From an uncultured Clostridia bacterium (GTDB taxonomy: Bacteria > Bacillota > Clostridia > TANB77 > CAG-508), in the NCBI GenBank assembly GCA_944391015.1, contig CALXRZ010000005.1, positions 1-54,385 of the forward strand: a stretch of DNA of 54,385 nucleotides. Direction: 5' to 3'. Positions within the stretch are counted from its first letter, which is position 1, and the number at the start of each line of letters is the position of its first letter. Below the pieces are notes generated by a model, which ran no database searches, was not told where the DNA came from, and saw nothing but the letters and a program-made list of their open reading frames with translations. Both the position numbers and the translations under genes were made by a program. Positions 17,435 to 25,616 of the stretch are shown here, piece after piece.

Positions 17435-20146
17435 TTATTTTAAATTTTCTAATCTTTCTTTAGTTACTTTAAGTAGTTCTGTATAATTTGCAAGTTTGTC
17501 TTTCTCTTCTTGTACTTTTGCTTCTGGCGCTTTGTTTACAAATCCTGGGTTAGAAAGCATTTTTTTGCATCTTGCTACTTCTCCTTCAAGTCTTTTTATT
17601 TCTTCTTCTAGTCTTGCTTTTTCTTCCTCTATATCTACTAGTTGCTCTAATGGTATATATAGTTCTATTCCATCTCTTAAAATACTAATAGCATTTTCTG
17701 GTATTCCTGTTTTATCTTTTTGAATCAATATTTTTTCTCCAAAGCCTAGTTTTAGTATGAATTCTTGTGCATCTAGTATTTTATTTTCGTATTTTGTTGT
17801 TACAAATATCAATTCTGATTTTTTTGATGGATGTATGTTTGCATTTGCTCTTACATTTCTTATTTCTGTTATTATTTCTTTTAATCTTTCTACAAATTCC
17901 TCTTCTTCATCAAATTCAAATGTAGCCTTTGCTTTTGGCCACTCTGCTACTATTAAGTCTTCTGTACCAAAGCATATTAGTTTTGAGTATATTTCTGAAG
18001 TTACGAATGGCATAAATGGATGTAATAGTTTTAATGATGTACTAAATACATAATTTAGTACATAACTTACTACTACTTTTGTTTCTTCATCTTCGCTGTA
18101 CATACGTGGTTTTACCATTTCTATATACCAATCACAGAATTCGTTCCAAATAAAGCTATATATTTTATCTAGTGCTACTCCTAGATCGTAGTTTTCTAAG
18201 TTTCTGGTTACTTCTGCTACCAATTTATCGAATTTGTTTAATAACCATTTGTCCTCTATTCTAAGTTTCTCTCTGGCCGATTTAGAAGTATTATCGCTGA
18301 TTTCTTCATTTTTGTGTAATTCTTTATGCAATTCTAATACTTTTTCCTCATCTGCTGATGAATTTATTATGAACTTAGCTGCATTCCAAATTTTATTTGC
18401 AAAGTTTGATGCTTGCTCTAGTTTTTCTGGCATATATCTTATGTCATTTCCCATTGTAGTTCCAGAAATTACTGCGAATCTTAAAGAATCTGCTCCGTAT
18501 TTGTCTATAATTTCTATTGGGTCTATACCATTTCCTAAAGTTTTAGACATTTTTCTTCCTTGACTATCACGTACCATACCGTGTATTAGTACATCTTTAA
18601 ATGGTGCTTTTCCTGTAAGTTCTAAGCCTTGTGACATCATTCTTGATACCCAGAAAGTTATTATATCAAATCCTGTTACTAATACATTTGTAGGATAAAA
18701 TGATTTGTAATCTTCTGCTTCTGTGTTTGGCCAGCCAAGTGTTGAAAATGGCCATAATGCAGAACTAAACCACGTATCTAGTGTATCTTCGTCTTGATGT
18801 AGATGTGTACTTCCACATTTTTCGCATTTCTCTGGCTTTTCTTTTGCTACATTTATGTGAGAGCATTCCTCGCAATAGTATGCTGGTATTCTATGTCCCC
18901 ACCATAACTGCCTTGATATACACCAGTCTTGTATATTATCAAGCCAGTTAAAGTATTGTTTTTCGTATTTTTTTGGTATAAAGTTTACTTCTCCATTTCT
19001 AACAGAGTCTGCTGCTTTTTTAGCTAAATCTTTCATTGCTACAAACCATTGCTCTGAAACTTTTGGCTCTAGTGTATTTTTACATCTTTCGCATTTTGCA
19101 ACATTATGCACGTAATCCTCAGTTTTTACTAATGCACCTATTTTTTCCAAATCTTCTACTATAGCTTTTCTCGCCTCTAGTAAGTCCATTCCTTTATATT
19201 TAGGTACTAGATCACCCATTTTGTTATTATCATCAAATACATTTATAATTTCTAGGTTATGTCTTAAACCTGATTGATAATCATTCATATCGTGTGCTGG
19301 TGTAATTTTTACACAACCTGTGCCAAATTCTTTTTCCACAAATTCGTCTGCAATTATTGGAATTTCTTTATTCATAATTGGAAGTATACAAGTTTTTCCG
19401 ACTAAATCGCTATATCTCTCGTCGGTTGGGTTTACTGCCACAGCTGTGTCTCCAAGCATTGTTTCTGGCCTTGTTGTTGCAACTGTAATATATCTATCAT
19501 CTGTACCAGTAATTTTGTACCTTATGTACCACAAATGTGTAGCTTCCTCTTTGTACTCAACTTCTGCATCAGATATAGAAGTTTTACAACTTGGGCAATA
19601 GTTTATCATTCTTGTACCTTTATATATTAAGCCTTTATTGTATAGTCTAATAAATTGCTCTAAAACTGCATCGGATAAGCCTTTGTCTAGTGTAAATCTA
19701 CGCCTATCCCAGTCGCAAGAGCATCCTAATTTCTTTTGTTGTTCCTGTATAGTTCCACCATATATTCTTGTCCAATCCCAGGCTTCTTCTAAAAATTTTT
19801 CTCTTCCTAGTTCTTGCTTTGTCTTTCCCTCTTTTTTTAGCTTTTCTACAACTTTCATTTCTGTAGAAATTGCTGAATGGTCAGAACCTGGAAGCCATAA
19901 TGTATTGTATCCTTGCATTCTTTTAAAACGAATTAAAATATCTTGTATTGTATCGTCCAAAGCGTGTCCCATATGAAGTTTACCAGTTACATTTGGTGGT
20001 GGCATCATTATACAATAACTTTCTTTTGTTTTGTCCATACTTGGCTTAAAATAGCCTTTTTGCTCCCATTCTTCATAAATTCTGTCCTCAAAATTCTTTG
20101 GATTAAATTTGTCATCCAATTTTTGGTTTAATTCTTTTTCTTTCAT
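17435..20146 (-). CDS. valS: Valine--tRNA ligase
   Basis: Class I aminoacyl-tRNA synthetase charging tRNA-Val, about 903 residues. The HIGH-type motif lies in PPNVTGKLHMGHAL and the KMSKS motif in GRKMSKTLGNG. The editing domain carries ATTRPETMLGDTAV. The tail is the coiled-coil arm of ValRS (EEEKARLEEEIKRLEGEVARCKKML). Start ATG at 20146 is preferred: the frame is open 13 codons further, but GGAAAG upstream and family N-termini (MKEKELNQKLDDKFNPKNFE) point here. The leader contains a T-box, so expression should respond to uncharged tRNA-Val. Confidence 0.96.
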   Translation of the reverse strand: MKEKELNQKLDDKFNPKNFEDRIYEEWEQKGYFKPSMDKTKESYCIMMPPPNVTGKLHMGHALDDTIQDILIRFKRMQGYNTLWLPGSDHSAISTEMKVVEKLKKEGKTKQELGREKFLEEAWDWTRIYGGTIQEQQKKLGCSCDWDRRRFTLDKGLSDAVLEQFIRLYNKGLIYKGTRMINYCPSCKTSISDAEVEYKEEATHLWYIRYKITGTDDRYITVATTRPETMLGDTAVAVNPTDERYSDLVGKTCILPIMNKEIPIIADEFVEKEFGTGCVKITPAHDMNDYQSGLRHNLEIINVFDDNNKMGDLVPKYKGMDLLEARKAIVEDLEKIGALVKTEDYVHNVAKCERCKNTLEPKVSEQWFVAMKDLAKKAADSVRNGEVNFIPKKYEKQYFNWLDNIQDWCISRQLWWGHRIPAYYCEECSHINVAKEKPEKCEKCGSTHLHQDEDTLDTWFSSALWPFSTLGWPNTEAEDYKSFYPTNVLVTGFDIITFWVSRMMSQGLELTGKAPFKDVLIHGMVRDSQGRKMSKTLGNGIDPIEIIDKYGADSLRFAVISGTTMGNDIRYMPEKLEQASNFANKIWNAAKFIINSSADEEKVLELHKELHKNEEISDNTSKSAREKLRIEDKWLLNKFDKLVAEVTRNLENYDLGVALDKIYSFIWNEFCDWYIEMVKPRMYSEDEETKVVVSYVLNYVFSTSLKLLHPFMPFVTSEIYSKLICFGTEDLIVAEWPKAKATFEFDEEEEFVERLKEIITEIRNVRANANIHPSKKSELIFVTTKYENKILDAQEFILKLGFGEKILIQKDKTGIPENAISILRDGIELYIPLEQLVDIEEEKARLEEEIKRLEGEVARCKKMLSNPGFVNKAPEAKVQEEKDKLANYTELLKVTKERLENLK

Positions 20147-20222
20147 AAAAGCATCTTTCCTTTCCCTCTCCTTTAAGAGACGCACATAATTTAAAAGCTT
20201 TTTCTTTCAAACTATCACATTT

Positions 20223-20253
20223 TTTACAAAACAAGCCCGTCCCCTTTTGTAAA
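20223..20253. repeat. Dispersed repeat hairpin, core CAAGCCCGTCCCC
   Basis: Perfect 9-bp arms TTTACAAAA (20223-20231) and TTTTGTAAA (20245-20253) hold the 13-nt core at 20232-20244 as the loop. It lies in the valS leader, between the T-box terminator and the coding region. It has the same hairpin-loop design as the copy at 28331-28367. Confidence 0.65.
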
Positions 20254-20299
20254 TTATTTTATTTTTTATATTTTTAGTGATAAATAAGTAAACAAAAAT

Positions 20300-20590
20300 A
20301 GCCTACCCTATATAAGGGCAAGCTACTTGCTTACGGTACCACCTTAATTCACAATTTATCCACTTTAATTGTTATTTTATTACATAAATTAGCAATTCAC
20401 TAATTATCTAAACTTTTAAATTGCATCTTAATTACTTTTAACGCAAGCTACACGTATATGGTTACTAGCTATTTCACCATATCTGCTCCAAAGCTACCTT
20501 CGGTTTTGTTTCTATAAGAAGCTCACAGCGCACCACTTCTATTCTCTTTATAGAAGTTAAAAACCTACTCCTCTTTTTCTTCGCATTATG
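20300..20590 (-). promoter_or_regulatory. T-box leader of valS
   Basis: On the minus strand the conserved T-box sequence AAGGTGGTACCGTAAGC lies at about 20350-20331. It is followed by a terminator stem (AGCTTGCCC/GGGTAGGCT, 20324-20300) and a T-run (ATTTTTGTTT). Upstream sequence can fold into the long Stem I. A GTA triplet at 20497-20495, in a GAAGGTAGC context on the 3' side of Stem I, is a reasonable specifier for valine but was not verified by folding. Uncharged tRNA-Val is expected to pair with the specifier and the T-box and allow read-through into valS. Confidence 0.88.
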
Positions 20591-20665
20591 ATATATATAT
20601 TACCATATTTTAAAAATAAATGCAAGAAAATTTTTCCATATACTATTCCTAATTTTTTTCGAGTC

Positions 20666-22342
20666 CTATATCTTTTCTACATATATCTTATCATTTACTG
20701 CTACTACAGTATATTTATTTAAGTTTTGTATTTCCTTAATTTCTTCAAATTTCGCATACTCTTCTATTTGTTTTCTCGCTTCTTCTTGCTTTTTTTGCAA
20801 TAAATTTGATTCTTCTTTCTTTAAATACTTAAATTCTATCATTACTGCTTTGTAATCTTTGCTTTTATCCGTAGGTATTAACAATATGTCTGGATACTTT
20901 CTTTGTACTTCCATCTCTGACTTCAATCTAAATATTTTTAAATTCATTGCTATACAATAAAATATTAGTTTTACATACTTCTCATCAAATTTTACATAGT
21001 CTCTATTTGATAAGTTTTCTAAATATTTATGAGCTAGTTCTACAAGTTTATCTATTTTTCCTTCTAAAGCTATCTCTAAAGCTATTTCCGAATAACTTTC
21101 ATCTATCCCAAAGTTTATGTTTTGCTTTAGCACTTGTAAAAAGTAATCTGAGTATATTTCTTTCATTACTCTATTGGGTATGTTTAGTTTTGGATATCCT
21201 GCTACATCATCATCTATTGTTAAATATCCCAAATAAAATAGCATTGATATTAAGTCTTTCTCTGTAAATTCTATTGCGGGATTGAATTTTGATGTTATTT
21301 CTCCTATTATTCCTTCTCCAGATACTGTTTTTTCTATTATTTTTTCTCTTTCATTTCCTTTACATAGGTCTAGCATTCTTCCTAATTTACTATAGTCACT
21401 TGCTATATTTACGTCTATTAGTTGAGTAGGCATCTTTCTTTGTTCTAAATACCTGTTTAAGAAATACAAGCACATATTTGAGTTATATATTTTTTCTTTT
21501 CCATCAACCGAGAATTTATATCCATCATAATTCTCTTTCATTATTGGTAATAATTCTTTTTGTTCTTCTTTTGCTATTTCTATATCTTCCATCATTTTTA
21601 CTAATTCAGCTTTAGTAAAACCCATCATTTCATTAAACTTTGACCTTTGAGTTATGTCTGCTCCTATATTAAAGCCAGATGTTAAACTATCTAATGTTAT
21701 TGGTGCTACACCCGTTATGAATATTCTGTCTATTACACTTTCTGTGCCTTCTTTTAGTGTTTCATACCATTTTCTGACTTTTCCATTTTTAGACACTAAG
21801 TTTTTAAATTGGTTTGTATTAAATCCAAGTAATTCATTTGCGAAGTGGTCATATTCGTCTATAATTACATATATTTTTTCTTTCTCTCTTTGCGTTTTAA
21901 ATGCTTCTATTAAACTTCCTAACAAACCTTCCGTGCTTAGTTCTGGATTAACAAAAAAGTCTATATTATATTTATTCACAAATCCAGTTATTGATATTGT
22001 TACTTTTTCCTTAAACGCTTTCATAGTTTTTTCTTCATCTGAAGTATCTATTCCTGAAAAATTAAATTTTAATATATGATAACTATTTTTTAGTTTTGTT
22101 GAATTCTTTCCTATATATGTATTTCCATATAATTTTTCGAATTCATCTACCTTTTTTATATCATAATAATTTTCTAATGTACTTGTAAACAAGGTTTTTC
22201 CAAATTTTCTAGGACGCAAAAATATTATGTATGGTTCTGATAAATTTTCTAATTCTTCAATATACTTTGTCTTGTCTATATAATAGTAGTCATTTTCTAC
22301 TAATCTTCCATAATCACTTATTCCATATGGTAATTTTTTCAC
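20666..22342 (-). CDS. AAA-ATPase-like protein with C-terminal PD-(D/E)XK nuclease-like domain
   Basis: About 558 residues. The N-terminal AAA-ATPase-like domain begins KKLPYGISDYGRLVENDYYYIDKT; its ATP loop variant is RPRKFGKTLF and Walker B is VIIDEYDH. The C-terminal part ends in a nuclease-like core, VMIEFKYLKKEE (E-x-K). These genes are multicopy in gut Clostridia and Bacteroidetes. Their role is unproven; defence or mobile-element functions have been suggested. The start is a GTG; I prefer the one at 22342 because AAAGGG lies about 12 bases upstream and family members start MKKLP. Monocistronic, between the valS T-box and the divergent DUF4912 gene. Confidence 0.85.
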   Translation of the reverse strand: MKKLPYGISDYGRLVENDYYYIDKTKYIEELENLSEPYIIFLRPRKFGKTLFTSTLENYYDIKKVDEFEKLYGNTYIGKNSTKLKNSYHILKFNFSGIDTSDEEKTMKAFKEKVTISITGFVNKYNIDFFVNPELSTEGLLGSLIEAFKTQREKEKIYVIIDEYDHFANELLGFNTNQFKNLVSKNGKVRKWYETLKEGTESVIDRIFITGVAPITLDSLTSGFNIGADITQRSKFNEMMGFTKAELVKMMEDIEIAKEEQKELLPIMKENYDGYKFSVDGKEKIYNSNMCLYFLNRYLEQRKMPTQLIDVNIASDYSKLGRMLDLCKGNEREKIIEKTVSGEGIIGEITSKFNPAIEFTEKDLISMLFYLGYLTIDDDVAGYPKLNIPNRVMKEIYSDYFLQVLKQNINFGIDESYSEIALEIALEGKIDKLVELAHKYLENLSNRDYVKFDEKYVKLIFYCIAMNLKIFRLKSEMEVQRKYPDILLIPTDKSKDYKAVMIEFKYLKKEESNLLQKKQEEARKQIEEYAKFEEIKEIQNLNKYTVVAVNDKIYVEKI

Positions 22343-22432
22343 AAATATCACGGCCCTTTCTTGTATTTTTTATTAGGTTGCTCAGTTTTATTGTACTATA
22401 TGCAACAGTATTTTTCAATATTTTACATATAA

Positions 22433-22463
22433 AAAAGTATGCGCAGGCTGTACACATACTTTT
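22433..22463. terminator. Small hairpin in the divergent intergenic region
   Basis: AAAAGTATG (22433-22441) pairs with CATACTTTT (22455-22463). An AGGAGG word on the minus strand lies just outside it (about 22500), but no start codon is well placed. It may be a remnant or a leader attenuator. The rest of 22343-22597 shows only AT-rich promoter-like sequence. Confidence 0.3.
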
Positions 22464-22597
22464 AATGTTCTTGTAACATAGTTGTAATATATTTCTATCC
22501 TCCTAAAATTTCTCCATATTTTTTTCCAGTTTACTCTTGAATTTATTTTATGTTTGATATATTATATATTAGAATATTTTATTTTACGGAGGAAAAG

Positions 22598-23554
22598 ATG
22601 CCAAGGAAATCAAAAGATGAATTAGATATACTAGATAATGAAAAAATAAATAATAAAAAAACTTCTACAAAAGAATCAGTTGCAACTTCTAAAAATAGCA
22701 CTAAAGCTATGAATACGCAAAAGACCAAATCAAGTAAAGTTAATAATTCAAATACAAAAAATACTTCTAAGTCAAAAAAAGCAAATTCTAAATCTGCTAA
22801 AACAACTAGTGCGTCTAAAAAGGTTACGTCTTCTAAATCTGCCAAAACAGCTAATGCGTCTAAAAAGGCTACTTCTTCTAAGTCTGCCAAAAAAGCTACT
22901 AGTTCAACTAAAGTAACCAAAAAGAGAGCAACTAAAAAGTCGTCGGCAGAAAAGCCTATTATTTCCAATGTAGAATATTATGATTTACCATATAGATATA
23001 ATGAAACTGTGGTAAAAATACTTGCGCAAACTCCAACCAATCTTTTTGTATATTGGGATATATCTGATGAAGACAGAAGTTCGTACATTAAGCAGTATGG
23101 AGAAGATTTTTTTAATAACACAAAACCTGTACTAATTATTACAAACAAGACTATGAATTATTCTTTTGAAGTTGAAATAAACGATTATGCTAATAGCTGG
23201 TATGTTCACCTAAATGATGCTGATTGTGATTACTCTGTTGAACTTGGAAGAAGACCTATTTATGCAAATTCTAACATTGCTGATTACATTTATGTTTCTA
23301 CTTCAAACGATATGGAGATGCCTAATAATCACATTTTATTCTATAGACTTGGTAAAACTGTTTTCTTTAAAAACGTGAAAAATAATTTTGTAGAAGAAAA
23401 AGAAATTTCTTCAATTACATTTATGAAAAATATTGGTAAGGTATACAACATTTATGAAGTATACAAACAATTATATAAAGATGAAATTGAAATAGAAGAA
23501 TTAGATAATATGAAATTAAATCTTTCATCATCAAATAGTTCTACTTTTAAATAA
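22598..23554 (+). CDS. DUF4912 protein with Lys/Ser/Thr/Ala-rich N-terminal repeats
   Basis: 318 residues from the ATG at 22598 (GGAGGA 7 bases upstream). Residues about 20-125 are a low-complexity basic tail with repeated KSAKT/SASKK/ATSSK units, resembling histone H1 tails. Residues about 130-290 form the DUF4912 domain (YDLPYRYNETVVKILAQTPTNLFVYWDIS). It lies 35 bp before a GH57 glucan-branching-type enzyme, an arrangement seen elsewhere in Firmicutes, and suggests a role in glucan metabolism, perhaps as a carbohydrate-binding partner. The basic tail could bind polyanions, nucleic acid or the envelope; this is inference. Confidence 0.85.
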   Translation: MPRKSKDELDILDNEKINNKKTSTKESVATSKNSTKAMNTQKTKSSKVNNSNTKNTSKSKKANSKSAKTTSASKKVTSSKSAKTANASKKATSSKSAKKATSSTKVTKKRATKKSSAEKPIISNVEYYDLPYRYNETVVKILAQTPTNLFVYWDISDEDRSSYIKQYGEDFFNNTKPVLIITNKTMNYSFEVEINDYANSWYVHLNDADCDYSVELGRRPIYANSNIADYIYVSTSNDMEMPNNHILFYRLGKTVFFKNVKNNFVEEKEISSITFMKNIGKVYNIYEVYKQLYKDEIEIEELDNMKLNLSSSNSSTFK

Positions 23555-23589
23555 GAATATAAAATATACTAAAGAAAGGTTTTAAAAAT

Positions 23590-25182
23590 ATGGCAAATAA
23601 AAAGGGATATGTAAGTTTTGTGCTTCACGCACATTTACCTTTTATACATCATCCAGAAAGTGAAGATTATTTAGAAGAACAATGGTTATATGAAGCTATT
23701 TCAGAGACATATATTCCACTATTATTAAATTTTAAAAAGTTAGAGGAGGAAAAAGTGAACTTTAGAATTACAATGTCACTTACTCCTCCTCTACTTAATA
23801 TGCTGGATAATAAATTACTTCAAGAAAGGTATGTTAAATATTTAAAAACACATATTGAATTAAGCGAAAAGGAATTAGTTAGAAATAAAGATAATGAAAC
23901 TGTAAAAAACTTAGCTCAATATTATTTAGATAGATATACAAATGATTTACATATATTTAAAGATGTGTATAATTGTAATATTATTCAAGGTTTTAAGCAT
24001 TTTCAAGATATTGGTGTACTAGAAATTATTACTTGTGGTGCTACACACGGGTATTTTCCAATTTTGTATATTACTGAGCAAACTGTTAAAGCACAAATTG
24101 CAGTGGGAGTGCAAACTTATGAAAAGTATTTTGGTAGAAAACCTAGAGGTATTTGGCTTCCAGAGTGTGGCTATGTACCTGAAGCGGATAAATATTTAAA
24201 AGAGTTTGGTATTGACTACATTATAACCGAGTCACACGGAATACTTTATGCTAATCCAACTCCTATTTATGGAACTTTTGCTCCTATCGTATCTCCTGGA
24301 GGTGTTGTTGCATTTGGTAGAGATATTGAGTCTTCTAGGCAAGTATGGAGTTCTATAAATGGCTATCCAGGTGATTTTAATTATAGAGAGTTTTATAGAG
24401 ATATTGGCTACGACGCACCTTATGACTATATTAAACCATATATTGCTTCAAACGGTGTACGTGTTCACACAGGATTAAAATATTATAGAATTACTGGCAA
24501 AGATTGTGAAAAGGATTATTATAATATACAATGGGCAAAAGATTCTGCAGAAAAACAGGCTGGTCACTTCTTTGATAGTAGAGAAAAGCAAATAGATAAG
24601 CTTGCTCCTATTATGGGCAATCCACCAATTATTTTATGTCCTTATGACGCTGAACTTTATGGTCATTGGTGGTATGAGGGTCCATATTGGTTATATATAT
24701 TATTTAAAAAAATATATTATGATGATTGCAATTTTGAACTTATTACTCCAAGCGAATATATAGATAAATATCCTTTAATGCAAGTATCTACTCCTTGTAG
24801 GTCAAGCTGGGGTGCAAATGGTTATAGCGAAGTTTGGCTAAATCAATCAAACGATTATGTACATAGGCACCTACACGTAGCCGGGGACCGTATGGTTGAG
24901 CTTGCACATTTATATCCAAACGAAGATAAAGATTCACTTAGAAGAAAAGCTTTAAATCAATGCGCGCGTGAATTATTGTTAGCACAAAGTAGTGACTGGT
25001 TATTTATTATAACAAATGGAACTATGGTGGATTATGCTAAAAAAAGGATTAAAGACCATATTGGTAGATTCACAAAATTGTATTATCAAATAAAAAAAGA
25101 TAATATTGATAAAAAGTTCTTGAAAGATATTAACAAAATTGATTGTATTTTTCCAGAAATAGATTATATGATTTATTATTAA
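23590..25182 (+). CDS. Glycoside hydrolase family 57 protein, 1,4-alpha-glucan branching enzyme type (DUF1957)
   Basis: 530 residues. The N-terminal motif HAHLPF, the nucleophile in IWLPECGY (E192) and the acid/base in CPYDAELYGHWW (D353) are those of GH57 branching enzymes. A C-terminal helical domain includes SSWGANGYSEVWLNQSNDYVHRHLH. Start ATG after AAAGAAAGG. It probably introduces alpha-1,6 branches in glycogen-like storage glucan. The upstream DUF4912 gene and the convergent alpha-glucan phosphorylase gene make a compact glycogen module. Hydrolytic rather than branching activity cannot be excluded by sequence alone. Confidence 0.92.
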   Translation: MANKKGYVSFVLHAHLPFIHHPESEDYLEEQWLYEAISETYIPLLLNFKKLEEEKVNFRITMSLTPPLLNMLDNKLLQERYVKYLKTHIELSEKELVRNKDNETVKNLAQYYLDRYTNDLHIFKDVYNCNIIQGFKHFQDIGVLEIITCGATHGYFPILYITEQTVKAQIAVGVQTYEKYFGRKPRGIWLPECGYVPEADKYLKEFGIDYIITESHGILYANPTPIYGTFAPIVSPGGVVAFGRDIESSRQVWSSINGYPGDFNYREFYRDIGYDAPYDYIKPYIASNGVRVHTGLKYYRITGKDCEKDYYNIQWAKDSAEKQAGHFFDSREKQIDKLAPIMGNPPIILCPYDAELYGHWWYEGPYWLYILFKKIYYDDCNFELITPSEYIDKYPLMQVSTPCRSSWGANGYSEVWLNQSNDYVHRHLHVAGDRMVELAHLYPNEDKDSLRRKALNQCARELLLAQSSDWLFIITNGTMVDYAKKRIKDHIGRFTKLYYQIKKDNIDKKFLKDINKIDCIFPEIDYMIYY

Positions 25183-25261
25183 CACATTATTTTTATTAGA
25201 TTAGTACTTTTCAAGCTAGTATAGCTAAAACCAAATACAAACTACTTAAATCGATACCATT

Positions 25262-25299
25262 AAAAACCACAGATTTCTAAATTAAAATCTGTGGTTTTT
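25262..25299. terminator. Bidirectional terminator after the GH57 gene
   Basis: AAAAACCACAGATTT (25262-25276) pairs perfectly with AAATCTGTGGTTTTT (25285-25299). T-runs lie on both sides. It serves the GH57 gene (plus) and the 55-residue ORF (minus). Confidence 0.88.
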
Positions 25300-25333
25300 G
25301 TGTATGTTGTCTTTAAATTAGTTCAATGAACAA

Positions 25334-25501
25334 TTATCTTGTTACAATAAATGTGTACGCCATTATAGCTATTAGTGCTATTAAAAATAATCCTACTAAA
25401 ATATAAATTAGTGTGAAAGTATTCTTTTTATCTCTTAATTTCTTTTCAGCCTTTTCACTATCTAATTTTGCATTTAAACTTGTATTTCCTACTTCTTCCA
25501 T
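25334..25501 (-). CDS. 55-residue single-pass membrane protein
   Basis: A strong ribosome binding site (AGGAGGAAAAATACA) precedes the ATG at 25501. The peptide starts MEEVGNTSLNAKLDSEKAEKK, a charged region likely to be helical, then has one membrane segment (about residues 29-50, LIYILVGLFLIALIAIMAY) and ends VTR. No family is recognised. It lies between the GH57 terminator and the phosphorylase gene, on the same strand as and downstream of the latter. Its ribosome binding site, codon pattern and complete frame support a real gene. Confidence 0.7.
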   Translation of the reverse strand: MEEVGNTSLNAKLDSEKAEKKLRDKKNTFTLIYILVGLFLIALIAIMAYTFIVTR

Positions 25502-25616
25502 TGTATTTTTCCTCCTTTTTTCGATTTGTATTTTGCAGTTACTAAAACGCTTTTTATTTTGCTTAAATTTATGTATAATAATAAAATTATAATATCTAAT
25601 TTACATTAAATTTATA

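Noticed and set aside
20666..22342. The AAA-ATPase/nuclease-like gene as a proven defence system
   Set aside because: There are no partner genes, and such genes are multicopy in gut bacteria. Sequence alone does not support a defence role here.
22450..22510. AGGAGG on the minus strand upstream of the AAA-ATPase gene, suggesting a leader peptide
   Set aside because: The nearest ATG is about 20 bases away and gives only five codons. The adjacent hairpin is listed as a feature, but no peptide is called.
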